Assembly: GCA_009838195.1 (NCBI GenBank) | Contig: VXSC01000047.1 | Coordinates: 1 to 64,000 of the forward strand | Direction of reading: 5' to 3' | Source: Rhodothermaceae bacterium | GTDB taxonomy: Bacteria; Bacteroidota; Rhodothermia; Rhodothermales; Bin80 | Length of the DNA: 64,000 nt | Shown here: positions 52,514 through 62,133 of the stretch, in pieces | Layout: each line of letters starts with the position of its first letter | Position numbering within the stretch: the first letter of the stretch is position 1 | The notes under the pieces: model-generated | Told to the model about the DNA's origin: nothing | What the model saw: only the letters and a program-made list of their open reading frames with translations | Database searches by the model: none | Position numbers and translations under genes: made by a program

Positions 52514-55500
52514 GTGGATCACCCTCTTCCATCTGAACCCCGGCCTAGTTCTCGCTCACGCGGGCTCACCCTCAAGCGCGCTGCTGCGATTCTGGTCTTC
52601 GTTCTTGGGAGTGGCTTCCTCGTATATATCGGGCTGACACGTACTGAGGTAAGCCGGGACTATCTGCGCCAGGAGATCGAATCCAGATTTGCCGAAACCT
52701 ACACGGGAAGAATTGCCATTGAAGCAATCACCGGGAACCTCCAGCGCACGATTCGACTGCATAACGTCGCACTCTATGATGAACAGGAGCGCCTGTGGCT
52801 GCACATAGACGAAGTCTTTGCACGTCCCAACTGGAAAGGAGTACTGGGATGGCGGTTTGAGCCCAGTACCCTCCGCATCACACGTCCCACACTGCACCTG
52901 CGGTATAATGCGGACAGCACCTGGAATCTTGCTTCCGTACTCACACGCAGAAAAACGACCAGCGCAGCCGCCGAGTGGGAGTCCCAGTCTGCACATATCT
53001 CAATCTCAGGTGCCGCGGTTACCGTGTCCTATCAGGAGCATGCACCCCCAGTGATTCAGTCAGGGTGGTTGTTCGATTTGGAGGAAGCGACCATTTCCGA
53101 TATCGCCCTGGAAGGCGAAATCAATCTTGAATCCGATCGATACTTGCTTGCGATTGATTCACTTGAAGCTTCCATTGACACGCTGGCCATAGAGGCCAAT
53201 GGAGAACTACTGCTACTTGAGCGTGAGCAACTGCATATTAACGCTCTGACACTATCCAGCACAATCAACCAGACAAGCGTGTTCGGCATACTTTCACTCG
53301 ACGCAGAGCTCGCTGATCTCTATTTGCCCCAAAGCTATTTCACCCCCGGCTTTGTCCAAGCCATTGTTCCCAATGTGCTTCTCCCTGATTCCCTGTCTCT
53401 GAGCGTACTGGCTCACCGCGATGGCGCACAGTGGTCACTGCAAAATTTTGTTGCATTTTCTGATCGCTCACGCATTGTAATCCCTTCCTCCAGGGTCCAT
53501 GCTGACAATAATCAGGTATCCTTCGAGGCTTCCATCGACCCAAGCATCCTTGATCCAGCAGATCTGTATTCCGTGATGGACTCAACCGTGTGGCACGGCG
53601 GAGTCATCCAGGTTGAAGGTTCTGTAGACGGAAGAAGTGCCCTAAATGAACTTGAGGTTGCAGGGGCCATCGATATTACAATGGAAACCGGCAGCCGCGG
53701 ACAACTCCAAGGCACAGTCCGCCGTGATACCTTGTGGACCTATGATGTGGGGTTAACTGCAACCGATCTCAATCCCTACGATCTTACGGGAAAGCAAACC
53801 CTGGATGGTCTAATCAATGGGCATCTCTCCATGGAAGGAACAGGGATCCAGTCGCCATTTGCGTCTGCCTCACTGGCCCTTTCCCCTTCCATGGTTGGTG
53901 GACGGGCGCTTGATAGTCTTTGGATGGAGGGAACCCTCGCCGGCAATCAGTTGAATTTCAGCGGATTTGCATTTGAACAAAGTTCCCAAATTTCGGCCGA
54001 GATTGCGGCGGATTGGGGCAGCGAAAATCTCGTATATGATGCCCAGGGTGAGCTGACTACATTTGATCTGGGGGCTTTATTGGCCATTCCCGAGCTTGAA
54101 ACCGGACTGAATGCAAACTGGGAGCTTCGTGGCGCAGGAACCAATCTGGATGACCTCTCTGCTTCCATCACGATTGATACCGATTCATCTACCGTGATCT
54201 GGGAAACCGATTCGCTTTCTGTGCCACCAACCAGGTGGGCCATCACACTGCACGATACAACTACTACAGATCCCCGCCTCACAGTGCAGGGGGATGTTCT
54301 GGATCTCGAGCTATCCGGCAAAATTGCCCAGAATTCACTTAATCGAATTGCCCCCGCTTGGACGGATGCTTTTTCAGGGACGTTTGACCGGTTTGCCTCT
54401 CACCTGAGGTCTGAGCTTCCCGGTACATCTGTAGATAGCGGGATATCCGATCTGCTGCCTGAAATCCCTGAGAGCGAACAGGAACCGCAACTACCCCCTA
54501 TTGAGATCGCCCTTCGCTGGGAGCTACACGCACATCCCGCCGTAAAGGCATTGTTACCTATGTTGCCATCATTTTCCAGCAACAGCCGCGGGAATGTGGA
54601 TATTGTGGCTGACGGCGAAACGTTCCGTTTACGATCTGAGCTGCAGGACAACCGGTTCACTCTGAACAACATCTCAGCTCACCAGGTCGAAGCTGCACTG
54701 ACACTTACGGCCGATTTGCGGCAGGAAATAGAGTCGGGCTGGGAAATAGATCTAGATCTGGTCGCCGATTCCCTGGCCGATCAACGTGCAACCCTCAGAG
54801 CACCCCGAATCTCGGTGAAACAAGATGGGAGAACTGGAACTGTGGATATCTACACAGGCAGTGAAAATACGTCTACCCAAGGGTATGTGTCCTCCGACAT
54901 CCAACTGCTCCCGGATCGGGTACAGGTACAAATTCGAGATGTGCAGATTTCTGTTGGAGATGCTGCATGGAGTATCTCACAGCCCGCAGACATTGATCTT
55001 TTTGCGGATGCCGCAGTGCTGACCCCACTGAGACTAGAGACCCTCAACCCATTCCTTGAAGACGTGCAGACAGTCACCGTTCAGGGCAACCTCTCAGGCC
55101 TTCCGGCCGATACCCTGAGGTTGAACCTGGATGGGGTTGATCTGAATCACCTGTCAAACATCTTCGAACTGAGACGCCCCTTAGGGGGACAGATTGATGC
55201 AGATCTTTCCTGGACTGGACTCTGGATGCCGGAAATTACCGGCACTTTGGAGGTGGACACCCTCACGTTTGACAATCGCCTAGTGGGGCATCTTCAGGCT
55301 TCTAGCATCCTCTTGCCGGGTGGGTCGGATCTAAGAATTGCCATGATCATCGACTCGGTCGGGACCGCGCCCACAGACCTTCTCTTTGCGAGCAATCAGA
55401 TGGCGGTGACCGGAAGTTTTGTTGTTCCGGGTCCCGAGAGCCCTGGAGCTCTTGACATTCTTGTGGACGTACAGCGCTTGGATGCGTCATTTCTACAATT

Positions 55501-57103
55501 GATTTTGCGGGAATTTGCGGACTTTAGAGGTGGATTTAATGGGACAATCACACTGAATGGACCTCTGGATAATCTCAGTCTCGGTGGATCACTTGACTGG
55601 GAAAATGGCCACTTTGGGATTCCCCGATTCAACTCATCTTATGGGGCAACGGCATCGCTCAATCTGGTCGAAGATGTCATCCTGGTGAACCAGTTGCTCG
55701 TGCAGGACCCGGGCGGCGGGACCGCAAGGCTTGAGGGGACACTGGACCTGAATGATTTTCAATTTCTGTCCTTTGATGCACTGGCGAACCTTGATTCGCT
55801 GCAGATCATGAACGTGCGAACCCATACAAGTGACCTCGCCTTTTATGGTGATATCCGTGTGTCTGGAGACGCGACATTAACCGGCCCTGTCCACACGTCT
55901 TTCCTACGTTCAAATAACCTGATCGTCACCCCGGAAAGTGAAATCTTCATCCCAATTCGGGAAGCGAACACTGCCCATGATCCTGGCTTCATTGTGTATG
56001 TGGATCCCACACGCCCTCTAGAGGGGCAGTTGACTTCCTTCCGGCAGCGCGAAAATATCTTAGGTGAGCGCCCTGAAGGAGAGCGTTTATTCCGGGATGG
56101 ATTAGATATGGACCTCAATCTTGTTGGGCCACCTGGATCCAGTATTCACCTTGTCATTGATCCGCTCCTGGGAGATGTGATTAATGGGATCGGAACGGCT
56201 CGCGTACAGATCCAGCGGACCGGAGGAGATGTAGCAACCTACGGCTCCTTTGAGATCTCCTCTGGAGATTATCTCTTCACCGCAGGGGAGGTATTTATCA
56301 GACGCTTCCTGATTGACTCCGGTACAATCATCTGGAATGGAGAACCTCTCAACCCGGTACTTGATATCCAGGGAGCCTACCGTACCCGTGCTTCGCGCAG
56401 TGGCCTGCCCGAAGATGTAGGTGGAGCCATCAAAACGAGTCTGCCCGTCATTGTCAACCTGGATGTATCCGGGACCTTGAATGCAGTTCAGATCGACTTG
56501 GCGTTGGAGGTTGATCAAAGGCAGGAAGCCATTAGCGATACACCGCTTCTGGATTCCTACCTAAACCGACCAGATCTCGCGGCAGAGCATGCGACGAGTG
56601 TTTTGCTCACGAATTCTTTTTTATTATCGGCCAGTGGTACGCGCAGCGGAATCCTGGCAAGTTCTGCCGTGAACAGTGTCTCCAGTCTTGTAGTGAGTCA
56701 ACTGAACCGATATTTGAGTCAGGTGATTCCACAGGCGGACTTTAGATTGGGAGTGCAGAGTGATGAGACGATTCAGGACCTGGATGTATCCGCAGATATT
56801 GCATTCAGGCTCTTGGATGAACGCCTGCTGATTCGTGGGCAGGGAGTCTACCGGGGGCTGAGCACGGAAGAAATTGCTCCACAGGGGCTTGAAGGGGAAT
56901 TTATTGTGCAAATTCAACTGAGCCCCTCCGTAGCAGTGGAATTCTTTTATCGGCGTGAGGGAGATATACTGAGCGAATCTCTTATCAACCGAGAAACCGG
57001 GCTCGGGCTCAATTATCGAACTGAATTCACCTCCTGGCGGCGGCTGCTGCAGCGACAGGTTCCTGAATCACAGGAAGGTACTGGAGAAGGCAGTGGTTCG
57101 TGA
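52514..57103 (+). CDS. TamB-like translocation and assembly module protein
   Basis: The 1529-residue protein has an N-terminal membrane helix (about residues 20-44), a long beta-rich AsmA/TamB-like taco region and a C-terminal TamB/DUF490 domain, where RRFLIDSGTIIWNGEPLNPVLD is characteristic. TamB bridges the periplasm and helps insert outer-membrane proteins or moves lipids. The GTG start at 52514 gives the N-terminal helix; an ATG is not available nearby. No TamA-type partner is seen in the window. Confident by layout; the specific symbol is not given because paralogues exist. Confidence 0.85.
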   Translation: MDHPLPSEPRPSSRSRGLTLKRAAAILVFVLGSGFLVYIGLTRTEVSRDYLRQEIESRFAETYTGRIAIEAITGNLQRTIRLHNVALYDEQERLWLHIDEVFARPNWKGVLGWRFEPSTLRITRPTLHLRYNADSTWNLASVLTRRKTTSAAAEWESQSAHISISGAAVTVSYQEHAPPVIQSGWLFDLEEATISDIALEGEINLESDRYLLAIDSLEASIDTLAIEANGELLLLEREQLHINALTLSSTINQTSVFGILSLDAELADLYLPQSYFTPGFVQAIVPNVLLPDSLSLSVLAHRDGAQWSLQNFVAFSDRSRIVIPSSRVHADNNQVSFEASIDPSILDPADLYSVMDSTVWHGGVIQVEGSVDGRSALNELEVAGAIDITMETGSRGQLQGTVRRDTLWTYDVGLTATDLNPYDLTGKQTLDGLINGHLSMEGTGIQSPFASASLALSPSMVGGRALDSLWMEGTLAGNQLNFSGFAFEQSSQISAEIAADWGSENLVYDAQGELTTFDLGALLAIPELETGLNANWELRGAGTNLDDLSASITIDTDSSTVIWETDSLSVPPTRWAITLHDTTTTDPRLTVQGDVLDLELSGKIAQNSLNRIAPAWTDAFSGTFDRFASHLRSELPGTSVDSGISDLLPEIPESEQEPQLPPIEIALRWELHAHPAVKALLPMLPSFSSNSRGNVDIVADGETFRLRSELQDNRFTLNNISAHQVEAALTLTADLRQEIESGWEIDLDLVADSLADQRATLRAPRISVKQDGRTGTVDIYTGSENTSTQGYVSSDIQLLPDRVQVQIRDVQISVGDAAWSISQPADIDLFADAAVLTPLRLETLNPFLEDVQTVTVQGNLSGLPADTLRLNLDGVDLNHLSNIFELRRPLGGQIDADLSWTGLWMPEITGTLEVDTLTFDNRLVGHLQASSILLPGGSDLRIAMIIDSVGTAPTDLLFASNQMAVTGSFVVPGPESPGALDILVDVQRLDASFLQLILREFADFRGGFNGTITLNGPLDNLSLGGSLDWENGHFGIPRFNSSYGATASLNLVEDVILVNQLLVQDPGGGTARLEGTLDLNDFQFLSFDALANLDSLQIMNVRTHTSDLAFYGDIRVSGDATLTGPVHTSFLRSNNLIVTPESEIFIPIREANTAHDPGFIVYVDPTRPLEGQLTSFRQRENILGERPEGERLFRDGLDMDLNLVGPPGSSIHLVIDPLLGDVINGIGTARVQIQRTGGDVATYGSFEISSGDYLFTAGEVFIRRFLIDSGTIIWNGEPLNPVLDIQGAYRTRASRSGLPEDVGGAIKTSLPVIVNLDVSGTLNAVQIDLALEVDQRQEAISDTPLLDSYLNRPDLAAEHATSVLLTNSFLLSASGTRSGILASSAVNSVSSLVVSQLNRYLSQVIPQADFRLGVQSDETIQDLDVSADIAFRLLDERLLIRGQGVYRGLSTEEIAPQGLEGEFIVQIQLSPSVAVEFFYRREGDILSESLINRETGLGLNYRTEFTSWRRLLQRQVPESQEGTGEGSGS

Positions 57104-57135
57104 AGGGAATCCGCCAGTGGACCATGATTCATAAA

Positions 57136-57169
57136 AAAGGGCACACGATGAATCCACCGTGTGCCCTTT
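57136..57169. terminator. Bidirectional terminator between convergent genes
   Basis: A 12-base perfect stem (aaagggcacacg with cgtgtgcccttt) closes a 10-base loop and has an A-run before and a T-run after it. It separates the TamB-like gene from the convergent small secreted-protein gene and can end transcripts from both sides. Confidence 0.85.
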
Positions 57170-57217
57170 GAATTTATGCGATCCAAACCGACGACAGGGT
57201 TTGAATCAGGCTTGGAG

Positions 57218-57655
57218 CTATCCGATGACGGATGTAGTCTGACGACTGTCGTAGTATTCGTTCAAGACAGATGCCAGAACCAGGCGAACTTCATCCGAAT
57301 CGACCTGTGTTTCATTGTGGGCCAAGAAGTCCTGTACTCTGGTGCCGCCGATGGTGTGAAGCAGTGCTAATGCAAGCATGTGATTTTGATCAGACTCCGA
57401 CTCCTTGTAAATTTTACGTAACAACGATCCTTGGTCACTCAAGTCGAACTTGTCGCGATAGAGGGTCGCTAATACGATTGCGTTCTTCAGTGTCTGTTCA
57501 CGCACTGACTGGTACTCTGAGTCCAGGGAGGACTCAATTTGTGCGGCTGCAAGATTCCAGCGAATGTCGTCATTTTCAAGGATGCTTGCAACATCCTGTG
57601 CAAAAACGGGTAGGGCGAGAATTGCTGAAAAGCAAAATGCAAATAAGGTTTTCAT
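57218..57655 (-). CDS. Small secreted helical protein
   Basis: The 145-residue secreted protein has a signal peptide ending PVFAQ and a helical body (HEAT- or TPR-like pattern: WNLAAAQIESSLDSEYQSVR, TLKNAIVLATLYRDKF, LALALLHTIGGTRVQ). I do not recognise the family. A LacI-type palindrome lies 53 bases upstream of its start. It may be a stress or periplasmic scaffold protein. Confidence 0.6.
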   Translation of the reverse strand: MKTLFAFCFSAILALPVFAQDVASILENDDIRWNLAAAQIESSLDSEYQSVREQTLKNAIVLATLYRDKFDLSDQGSLLRKIYKESESDQNHMLALALLHTIGGTRVQDFLAHNETQVDSDEVRLVLASVLNEYYDSRQTTSVIG

Positions 57656-57707
57656 GGCTTATAGGTTTTGGTGTTGGAGTTGGTGACTCAATCTAGCCGG
57701 CCTTTAC

Positions 57708-57719
57708 GGAAGCGCTTCC
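57708..57719. promoter_or_regulatory. LacI-family-type operator palindrome
   Basis: The perfect palindrome ggaagcgcttcc with central CG has the form of LacI/GalR or CcpA-type sites. It lies between the divergent starts of the secreted protein gene (57655) and the glycosylase gene (57777). The regulator is not in the window. Confidence 0.45.
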
Positions 57720-57776
57720 ATAAATGTTACACCAAATAGTTGTGTTTTTTGAAAAATTTTAACAAGATTTTTTAGG

Positions 57777-58391
57777 ATGCCTCCTTACGATATCGATGAA
57801 GCGCTGCATGCTCTCAGGGCCTCGGACCCTTGCATGGCCAGCCTGATTGCCCGTGTGGGTGCCTTCGAGCTGTTATTGACCGATGAGTGGAGCCCTTTCC
57901 AGGAACTGGTACGCTCTGTGATCTTCCAACAGATTTCGAGGCACGCTGGAAAAGCGATCCAGGGCCGACTGTTCGACCTATTTGGCGGCCCTCCTGAACC
58001 TGATGCCCTCCTCGAGACCCCGCTCGGCACGCTCAGGTCGGTGGGACTCTCTCAGGCAAAGGAGAATACAATTCGCAGCCTTGCCACAAGCGCAAAAGAT
58101 GGTACACTACCGGATCGAACGCGCATCCAGACCTTAAGCGACGAAGAGATCATTGAAGCACTGACAATGCACCGAGGGATCGGAATCTGGACGGTTCAGA
58201 TGCTTCTCATTTTCAACTTGGGACGTCCAGATGTATGGCCGGTTACCGACCTGGGGATTCGCCGTGGATACAAGATCGCCTATGACCTGGAGGATCTCCC
58301 CAAACCCTCAGAGCTTCGTTCGTTAGGAGATGATTGGAGACCATTCCGAAGTGTTGCCAGCTGGTATCTCTGGCGTGCGAACGACCTGTAA
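57777..58391 (+). CDS. DNA-3-methyladenine glycosylase, AlkA/HhH-GPD family
   Basis: The 204-residue base-excision enzyme has the helix-hairpin-helix motif HRGIGIWTVQMLL (about residues 132-144) and the catalytic Asp D158 in WPVTDLG. The N-terminal half contains the FQQISRHAGKAI core. It removes alkylated bases such as 3-methyladenine. It is shorter than E. coli AlkA because the N-terminal domain is absent, as in many single-domain relatives. Confidence 0.88.
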   Translation: MPPYDIDEALHALRASDPCMASLIARVGAFELLLTDEWSPFQELVRSVIFQQISRHAGKAIQGRLFDLFGGPPEPDALLETPLGTLRSVGLSQAKENTIRSLATSAKDGTLPDRTRIQTLSDEEIIEALTMHRGIGIWTVQMLLIFNLGRPDVWPVTDLGIRRGYKIAYDLEDLPKPSELRSLGDDWRPFRSVASWYLWRANDL

Positions 58392-58597
58392 GTCAGGTGG
58401 GACGTACATGTGAAAGTCGACTCCGGTCCTGCCATGTTTCTGGATCCGCCTCTGAGAAAACTCCCTAAACGGTATCTGAAAGGCAACCTGTTGCACAGGT
58501 GTACCTCCGCAATGATACATTCGGGAGGAATCGCAATAACTGGCATTCTATTTGAGAATCAACAGTGTTTATATTTGACTGCGCAGAAAATAAACCA

Positions 58598-59017
58598 ATG
58601 TCACAACTCAAAACTCAACCTACCAATGCGAGCGTCCAGGAATTCCTCAATGCACTGGAGCGCCCTGACCAACAAGCAGACAGTGCTGTTCTGCTGCGTA
58701 TGATGGGAGTAGCCACAGGGGATTCACCAAAGATGTGGGGTCCCAGCATCATTGGCTTTGGCCAGTTTTGTTATCGCTATGCATCGGGTCGGACTGGCGA
58801 ATGGTTCCAAGTCGGGTTTTCTCCTCGAAAAAGAGCCTTCAGTATATACCTGTCCGGTGGACTGAATCGCCATGAGGCCGCCTTGACGAAGTTGGGCAAA
58901 TATACCCGGGGCAAGAGTTGCCTCTATATCAAGCGGTTAAGTGATGTGGATTTGAACGTTCTAGATGCCATGATCCAGGACGCCTGTTCATTTACCGAAG
59001 GCGATATGCTCACGTGA
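58598..59017 (+). CDS. DUF1801 domain protein
   Basis: The 139-residue protein contains the DUF1801/YdhG-like pattern: MWGPSIIGFGQFCYRY, then EWFQVGFSPRKRAFSIYL, then a late LGKYTRGKSCLYIKRL. The fold is a small alpha/beta domain of unknown biochemistry. ATG at 58598 matches the family start (MSQLKTQPTN). It is downstream of the glycosylase with about a 200-base gap. Confidence 0.8.
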   Translation: MSQLKTQPTNASVQEFLNALERPDQQADSAVLLRMMGVATGDSPKMWGPSIIGFGQFCYRYASGRTGEWFQVGFSPRKRAFSIYLSGGLNRHEAALTKLGKYTRGKSCLYIKRLSDVDLNVLDAMIQDACSFTEGDMLT

Positions 59018-59141
59018 CCAAAACCTGAGGCTTAGCGAGAAAATGCTTGGTAACTTTCGTCGCAAGGATTTTTTTCCGGCGATAAGGCGTACCCTCGATC
59101 AATCCGGCAGCACCTCTGGATTCTCTGGCAACGCAATCTGT

Positions 59142-60245
59142 CTATCCAGACCAAGCTGTACCTAAATCATCCTGATCGAACAGATTGAGTTGATTGCTTG
59201 GATTCCGGATAAATAAATCTGTCCGTAATGGCTCTTTTGATTCATTGAACCCGTATCGCCTGCATGTCACCTCAAAGAGATTTTTTAGAAAACTTGCCCA
59301 CTCCCCTTCCCCGCGCATCCGGTGCCTAAACCGTGGATCGTTGAGCCGCCCCGAACGAAGTTCCTTGATTCGACCGATAATTTTATCCTTGCGCTCCGGC
59401 ATCACCCGATCCAACCAGTCTTCAAAAAGCGGGGCGACCGGTCCCGGTAATCGAAGTACAGTGTATCCGGCCAGCGTCGCTCCCCGCTTGGCTGCAGCCT
59501 CAAGAATCGCCGGAAGTTCCTCATCTGTCAAACCTGGAATCACAGGAGCGACCATTACACCAGTAGGAATCCCCGCTTCAGAGAGTGCCTCAATTGCATC
59601 CAATCGACGTGCTGGAATGCTTGTGCGAGGCTCCATAACTCTGGTAATTTTGCTACGCAGCGTTGTAATCGAAATCATTACCCGCACTAAACTCAACCGT
59701 GCCATCGGAGCCAGGATATCTATATCACGTGTGACGAGATGGTTTTTTGTAATAATGCCAACCGGATTATGATGATCTGAAAGAGTCTGCAGACAGCTGC
59801 GGGTTAACTTAAATCGCCGCTCTGCAGGCTGGTACACATCTGTATTCCCAGAAAGTGCAACAGCGGTTGGTTTCCAGGAACGCTTCCTCAATTCCTTGCT
59901 CAAAAGCTCAGGAGCGTTTCGCTTAATTAAAATTTTTGTCTCAAAATCAATCCCTGCACTCCATCCCAGATATTCATGACTCGGGCGCGCATAACAATAG
60001 ATGCAACCATGTTCGCAACCACGGTATGGATTAAGCCCCCAATTATGCCCAACATCGGGGGAGTCATTGCTCACAAGAATAGATCTCGAAGTATCTTCAA
60101 AGAACTGGGTGGAGGATTTCCTCAATTCACTCGGCTCAAGAGCATCCAAGTCCAGCTCTATGCTGACCGGATCAAATCTGGTGGGAGGGTTCGTGGCTGT
60201 GGCACGTCCTCTCGGGGCTGGTATGGATGGCTGTTCATTCATCAT
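59142..60245 (-). CDS. PA0069-type radical SAM protein
   Basis: The product of about 367 residues has the radical SAM motif C-EHG-C-IY-C (C77, C81, C84 counted from the second Met) after the family-typical LNPYRG. An RFKLTRSCLQTL segment and a PVIPGLTDEELPAIL segment are also typical. PA0069-type proteins are iron-sulfur enzymes with unclear substrates; some are linked to DNA repair. A start at 60245 is preferred over an upstream leader to 60329 that has no family match. Confidence 0.85.
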   Translation of the reverse strand: MMNEQPSIPAPRGRATATNPPTRFDPVSIELDLDALEPSELRKSSTQFFEDTSRSILVSNDSPDVGHNWGLNPYRGCEHGCIYCYARPSHEYLGWSAGIDFETKILIKRNAPELLSKELRKRSWKPTAVALSGNTDVYQPAERRFKLTRSCLQTLSDHHNPVGIITKNHLVTRDIDILAPMARLSLVRVMISITTLRSKITRVMEPRTSIPARRLDAIEALSEAGIPTGVMVAPVIPGLTDEELPAILEAAAKRGATLAGYTVLRLPGPVAPLFEDWLDRVMPERKDKIIGRIKELRSGRLNDPRFRHRMRGEGEWASFLKNLFEVTCRRYGFNESKEPLRTDLFIRNPSNQLNLFDQDDLGTAWSG

Positions 60246-60320
60246 AGTATCTAAGGTGCTATTTATGGCGTACAATCTTGTTCTGAGTATGATTTTCCCA
60301 TTAACCACTACTGATAGGCC

Positions 60321-60860
60321 ATGAAGCAATTTCTGTATACGGTGTCTGTGATTCTTGCAGCGGCCTTACTCGCACTCGTAATCACGGGTCTATTCGTTGA
60401 TGAAGTCCGCTATACGGCAACTGCGCGCGTGAAGGCCCCGGTTGCTGATTCATGGACCACCTTCCTGGATCCGGGCCGACAAAAGCTCTGGCAACGGAAT
60501 CTGGAACGTGTAGAAGCTATCAGTGGCCAACCATTTGATCTCAGTGCATCTTTCCGTATGGAATTTGTCAACGGCAGCTCTCGCCTCGAAACGGTTACAT
60601 CTATCATCCCAATGGAAGAATACCGCGCAGAGATTGAAACCGAGCGCTATTCAGGTTACCGTTCTGTTACGTTTCAGACGTTAGGGGAAGGATCCCGCAT
60701 ACAGCAGACCATCGTTATGCATGGATCATCATTTATCAGCAGGGCAATCCTGCCTGTGATTCGTCCACTGATGCAGCGCGATCAAATGGCTGCTTTTGAT
60801 AATCTGGCGGATCTTATTGAGGCATCGCCCTCAATAGACCCACAGCAGGGATATGAGTAG
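60321..60860 (+). CDS. SRPBCC-fold protein with membrane anchor
   Basis: The 179-residue protein has an N-terminal membrane helix (about residues 5-26) and a START/polyketide-cyclase-like (SRPBCC) domain: RYTATARVKAPVADSWTTFL, then LDPGRQKLWQRNLERVEAISG. Such folds bind lipids or hydrophobic ligands. The stop overlaps the LarA-like gene, so the two are cotranscribed. Ligand unknown. Confidence 0.75.
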   Translation: MKQFLYTVSVILAAALLALVITGLFVDEVRYTATARVKAPVADSWTTFLDPGRQKLWQRNLERVEAISGQPFDLSASFRMEFVNGSSRLETVTSIIPMEEYRAEIETERYSGYRSVTFQTLGEGSRIQQTIVMHGSSFISRAILPVIRPLMQRDQMAAFDNLADLIEASPSIDPQQGYE

Positions 60861-62133
60861 CGGGGTAAATACCGTGCAGTTGGACTACGGCTCTGAGGGG
60901 TTGCCTTTGAACCTTGAAGGGCTCAATACCACCGTACTGCGTCCGCGCTATATCGAAGGCCTGCCAGACGAACATGCAGCATTCATTGAATCGGTTCGGA
61001 ATCCTTACGGTACGCGGCCCCTTCGCGAACTTATCACCGCCGGTGAATCCCTTGCAGTTGTGATTCCGGACATTACCCGTGCATTACCCAGTGATCGTCT
61101 ACTTCCATGGCTTTTTGAAGAAATCAGAGGAATCAAACAAGAGGATGTTACCCTTATCGTTGGGACAGGCACACACCGCGGCAATACGGATGAGGAATTA
61201 CTTCAAATGGTTGGCCCAGAGATCATTGCCAAGTACCGTATTATCAATCATGATTCCCGAAATGCAAGTACCCTGCTCCACGTAGGCCGCAGTCCCTACG
61301 GTTACGATGTTTCCTATACGGCAGACTATGTAAAGGCGGACCGTCGAATTCTGATGGGATTCATTGAACCGCATTTTATGGCAGGATTTAGCGGAGGCTA
61401 CAAGGCAACCTTCCCAGGGATTGCTGATTTGGACGCCATCCAAACCTATCATGGCTTCACAAATATTGCCCATCCAAAAAGTACCTGGGGCATCCTGGAG
61501 GGGAATCCAACCCAGAACCATGTTCGTGCAGCCGGAGCATTGCTGCCCGTAGATTTTTTGGTGAATGTGACGCTCAACACGGACCGGAAGATCACAGGAT
61601 ATTTCTGTGGAGAGGTTAACTCTGCGCATGAAGCGGGATGCGTTTTTTCCAGAGAGACCGCAATGGTCCGCGTTAAGGAAGCCTTCCCGATTGTAGTTAC
61701 AACCAACAGTGGTTTCCCCCTTGACCTAAACCTGTACCAGAGTGTCAAGGGAATGTCAGCCGCCCATCCCATTACAACAAAGGATGGACTGATCATCACC
61801 GCATCCCAGTGCAATGACGGGTTCCCTGAGCATGGCGCATTCAAAAGCCAAGTGCTTCGCTGGGCAAGTGTTGAGGAAGGCTGGGCGGCGATCCGAAGCC
61901 CTGATTTCAGCGAACCCGACCAGTGGCAGACCCAGAAACTTCTGCAGATCCTGCGAACTTGCCGCGTCAGTCTATTCAGTGAACTGGACCCCGAGCTGGT
62001 TCGAAGGGCTCACCTGGCACCTATTGAGGATGTACGCGGAGCGATTGATGCTGAATTGGCACGTCTGAACAGGCCCGATGCACCTATTGCCGTGGTACCG
62101 GAAGGACCGCTGACCATTCCGTACGTCGGCTAG
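60853..62133 (+). CDS. LarA-like nickel-pincer lactate racemase family protein
   Basis: The 426-residue protein has the LarA signature: IVGTGTHRG (H108), EPHFMAGFSGGYK (H174, K184), and H200 in IQTYHG. These match by residue number the pincer-binding residues recalled for Lactobacillus plantarum LarA, so the nickel-pincer cofactor should bind. The substrate may be lactate or another hydroxy acid, since the family is broad. No LarB, LarC or LarE genes are in the window, so cofactor synthesis must lie elsewhere. Confidence 0.8.
   Translation: MSSGVNTVQLDYGSEGLPLNLEGLNTTVLRPRYIEGLPDEHAAFIESVRNPYGTRPLRELITAGESLAVVIPDITRALPSDRLLPWLFEEIRGIKQEDVTLIVGTGTHRGNTDEELLQMVGPEIIAKYRIINHDSRNASTLLHVGRSPYGYDVSYTADYVKADRRILMGFIEPHFMAGFSGGYKATFPGIADLDAIQTYHGFTNIAHPKSTWGILEGNPTQNHVRAAGALLPVDFLVNVTLNTDRKITGYFCGEVNSAHEAGCVFSRETAMVRVKEAFPIVVTTNSGFPLDLNLYQSVKGMSAAHPITTKDGLIITASQCNDGFPEHGAFKSQVLRWASVEEGWAAIRSPDFSEPDQWQTQKLLQILRTCRVSLFSELDPELVRRAHLAPIEDVRGAIDAELARLNRPDAPIAVVPEGPLTIPYVG

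Noticed and set aside
58410-58703. 97-residue plus-strand frame between the glycosylase and the DUF1801 gene
   Set aside because: It overlaps the DUF1801 gene in another frame and has no family resemblance.
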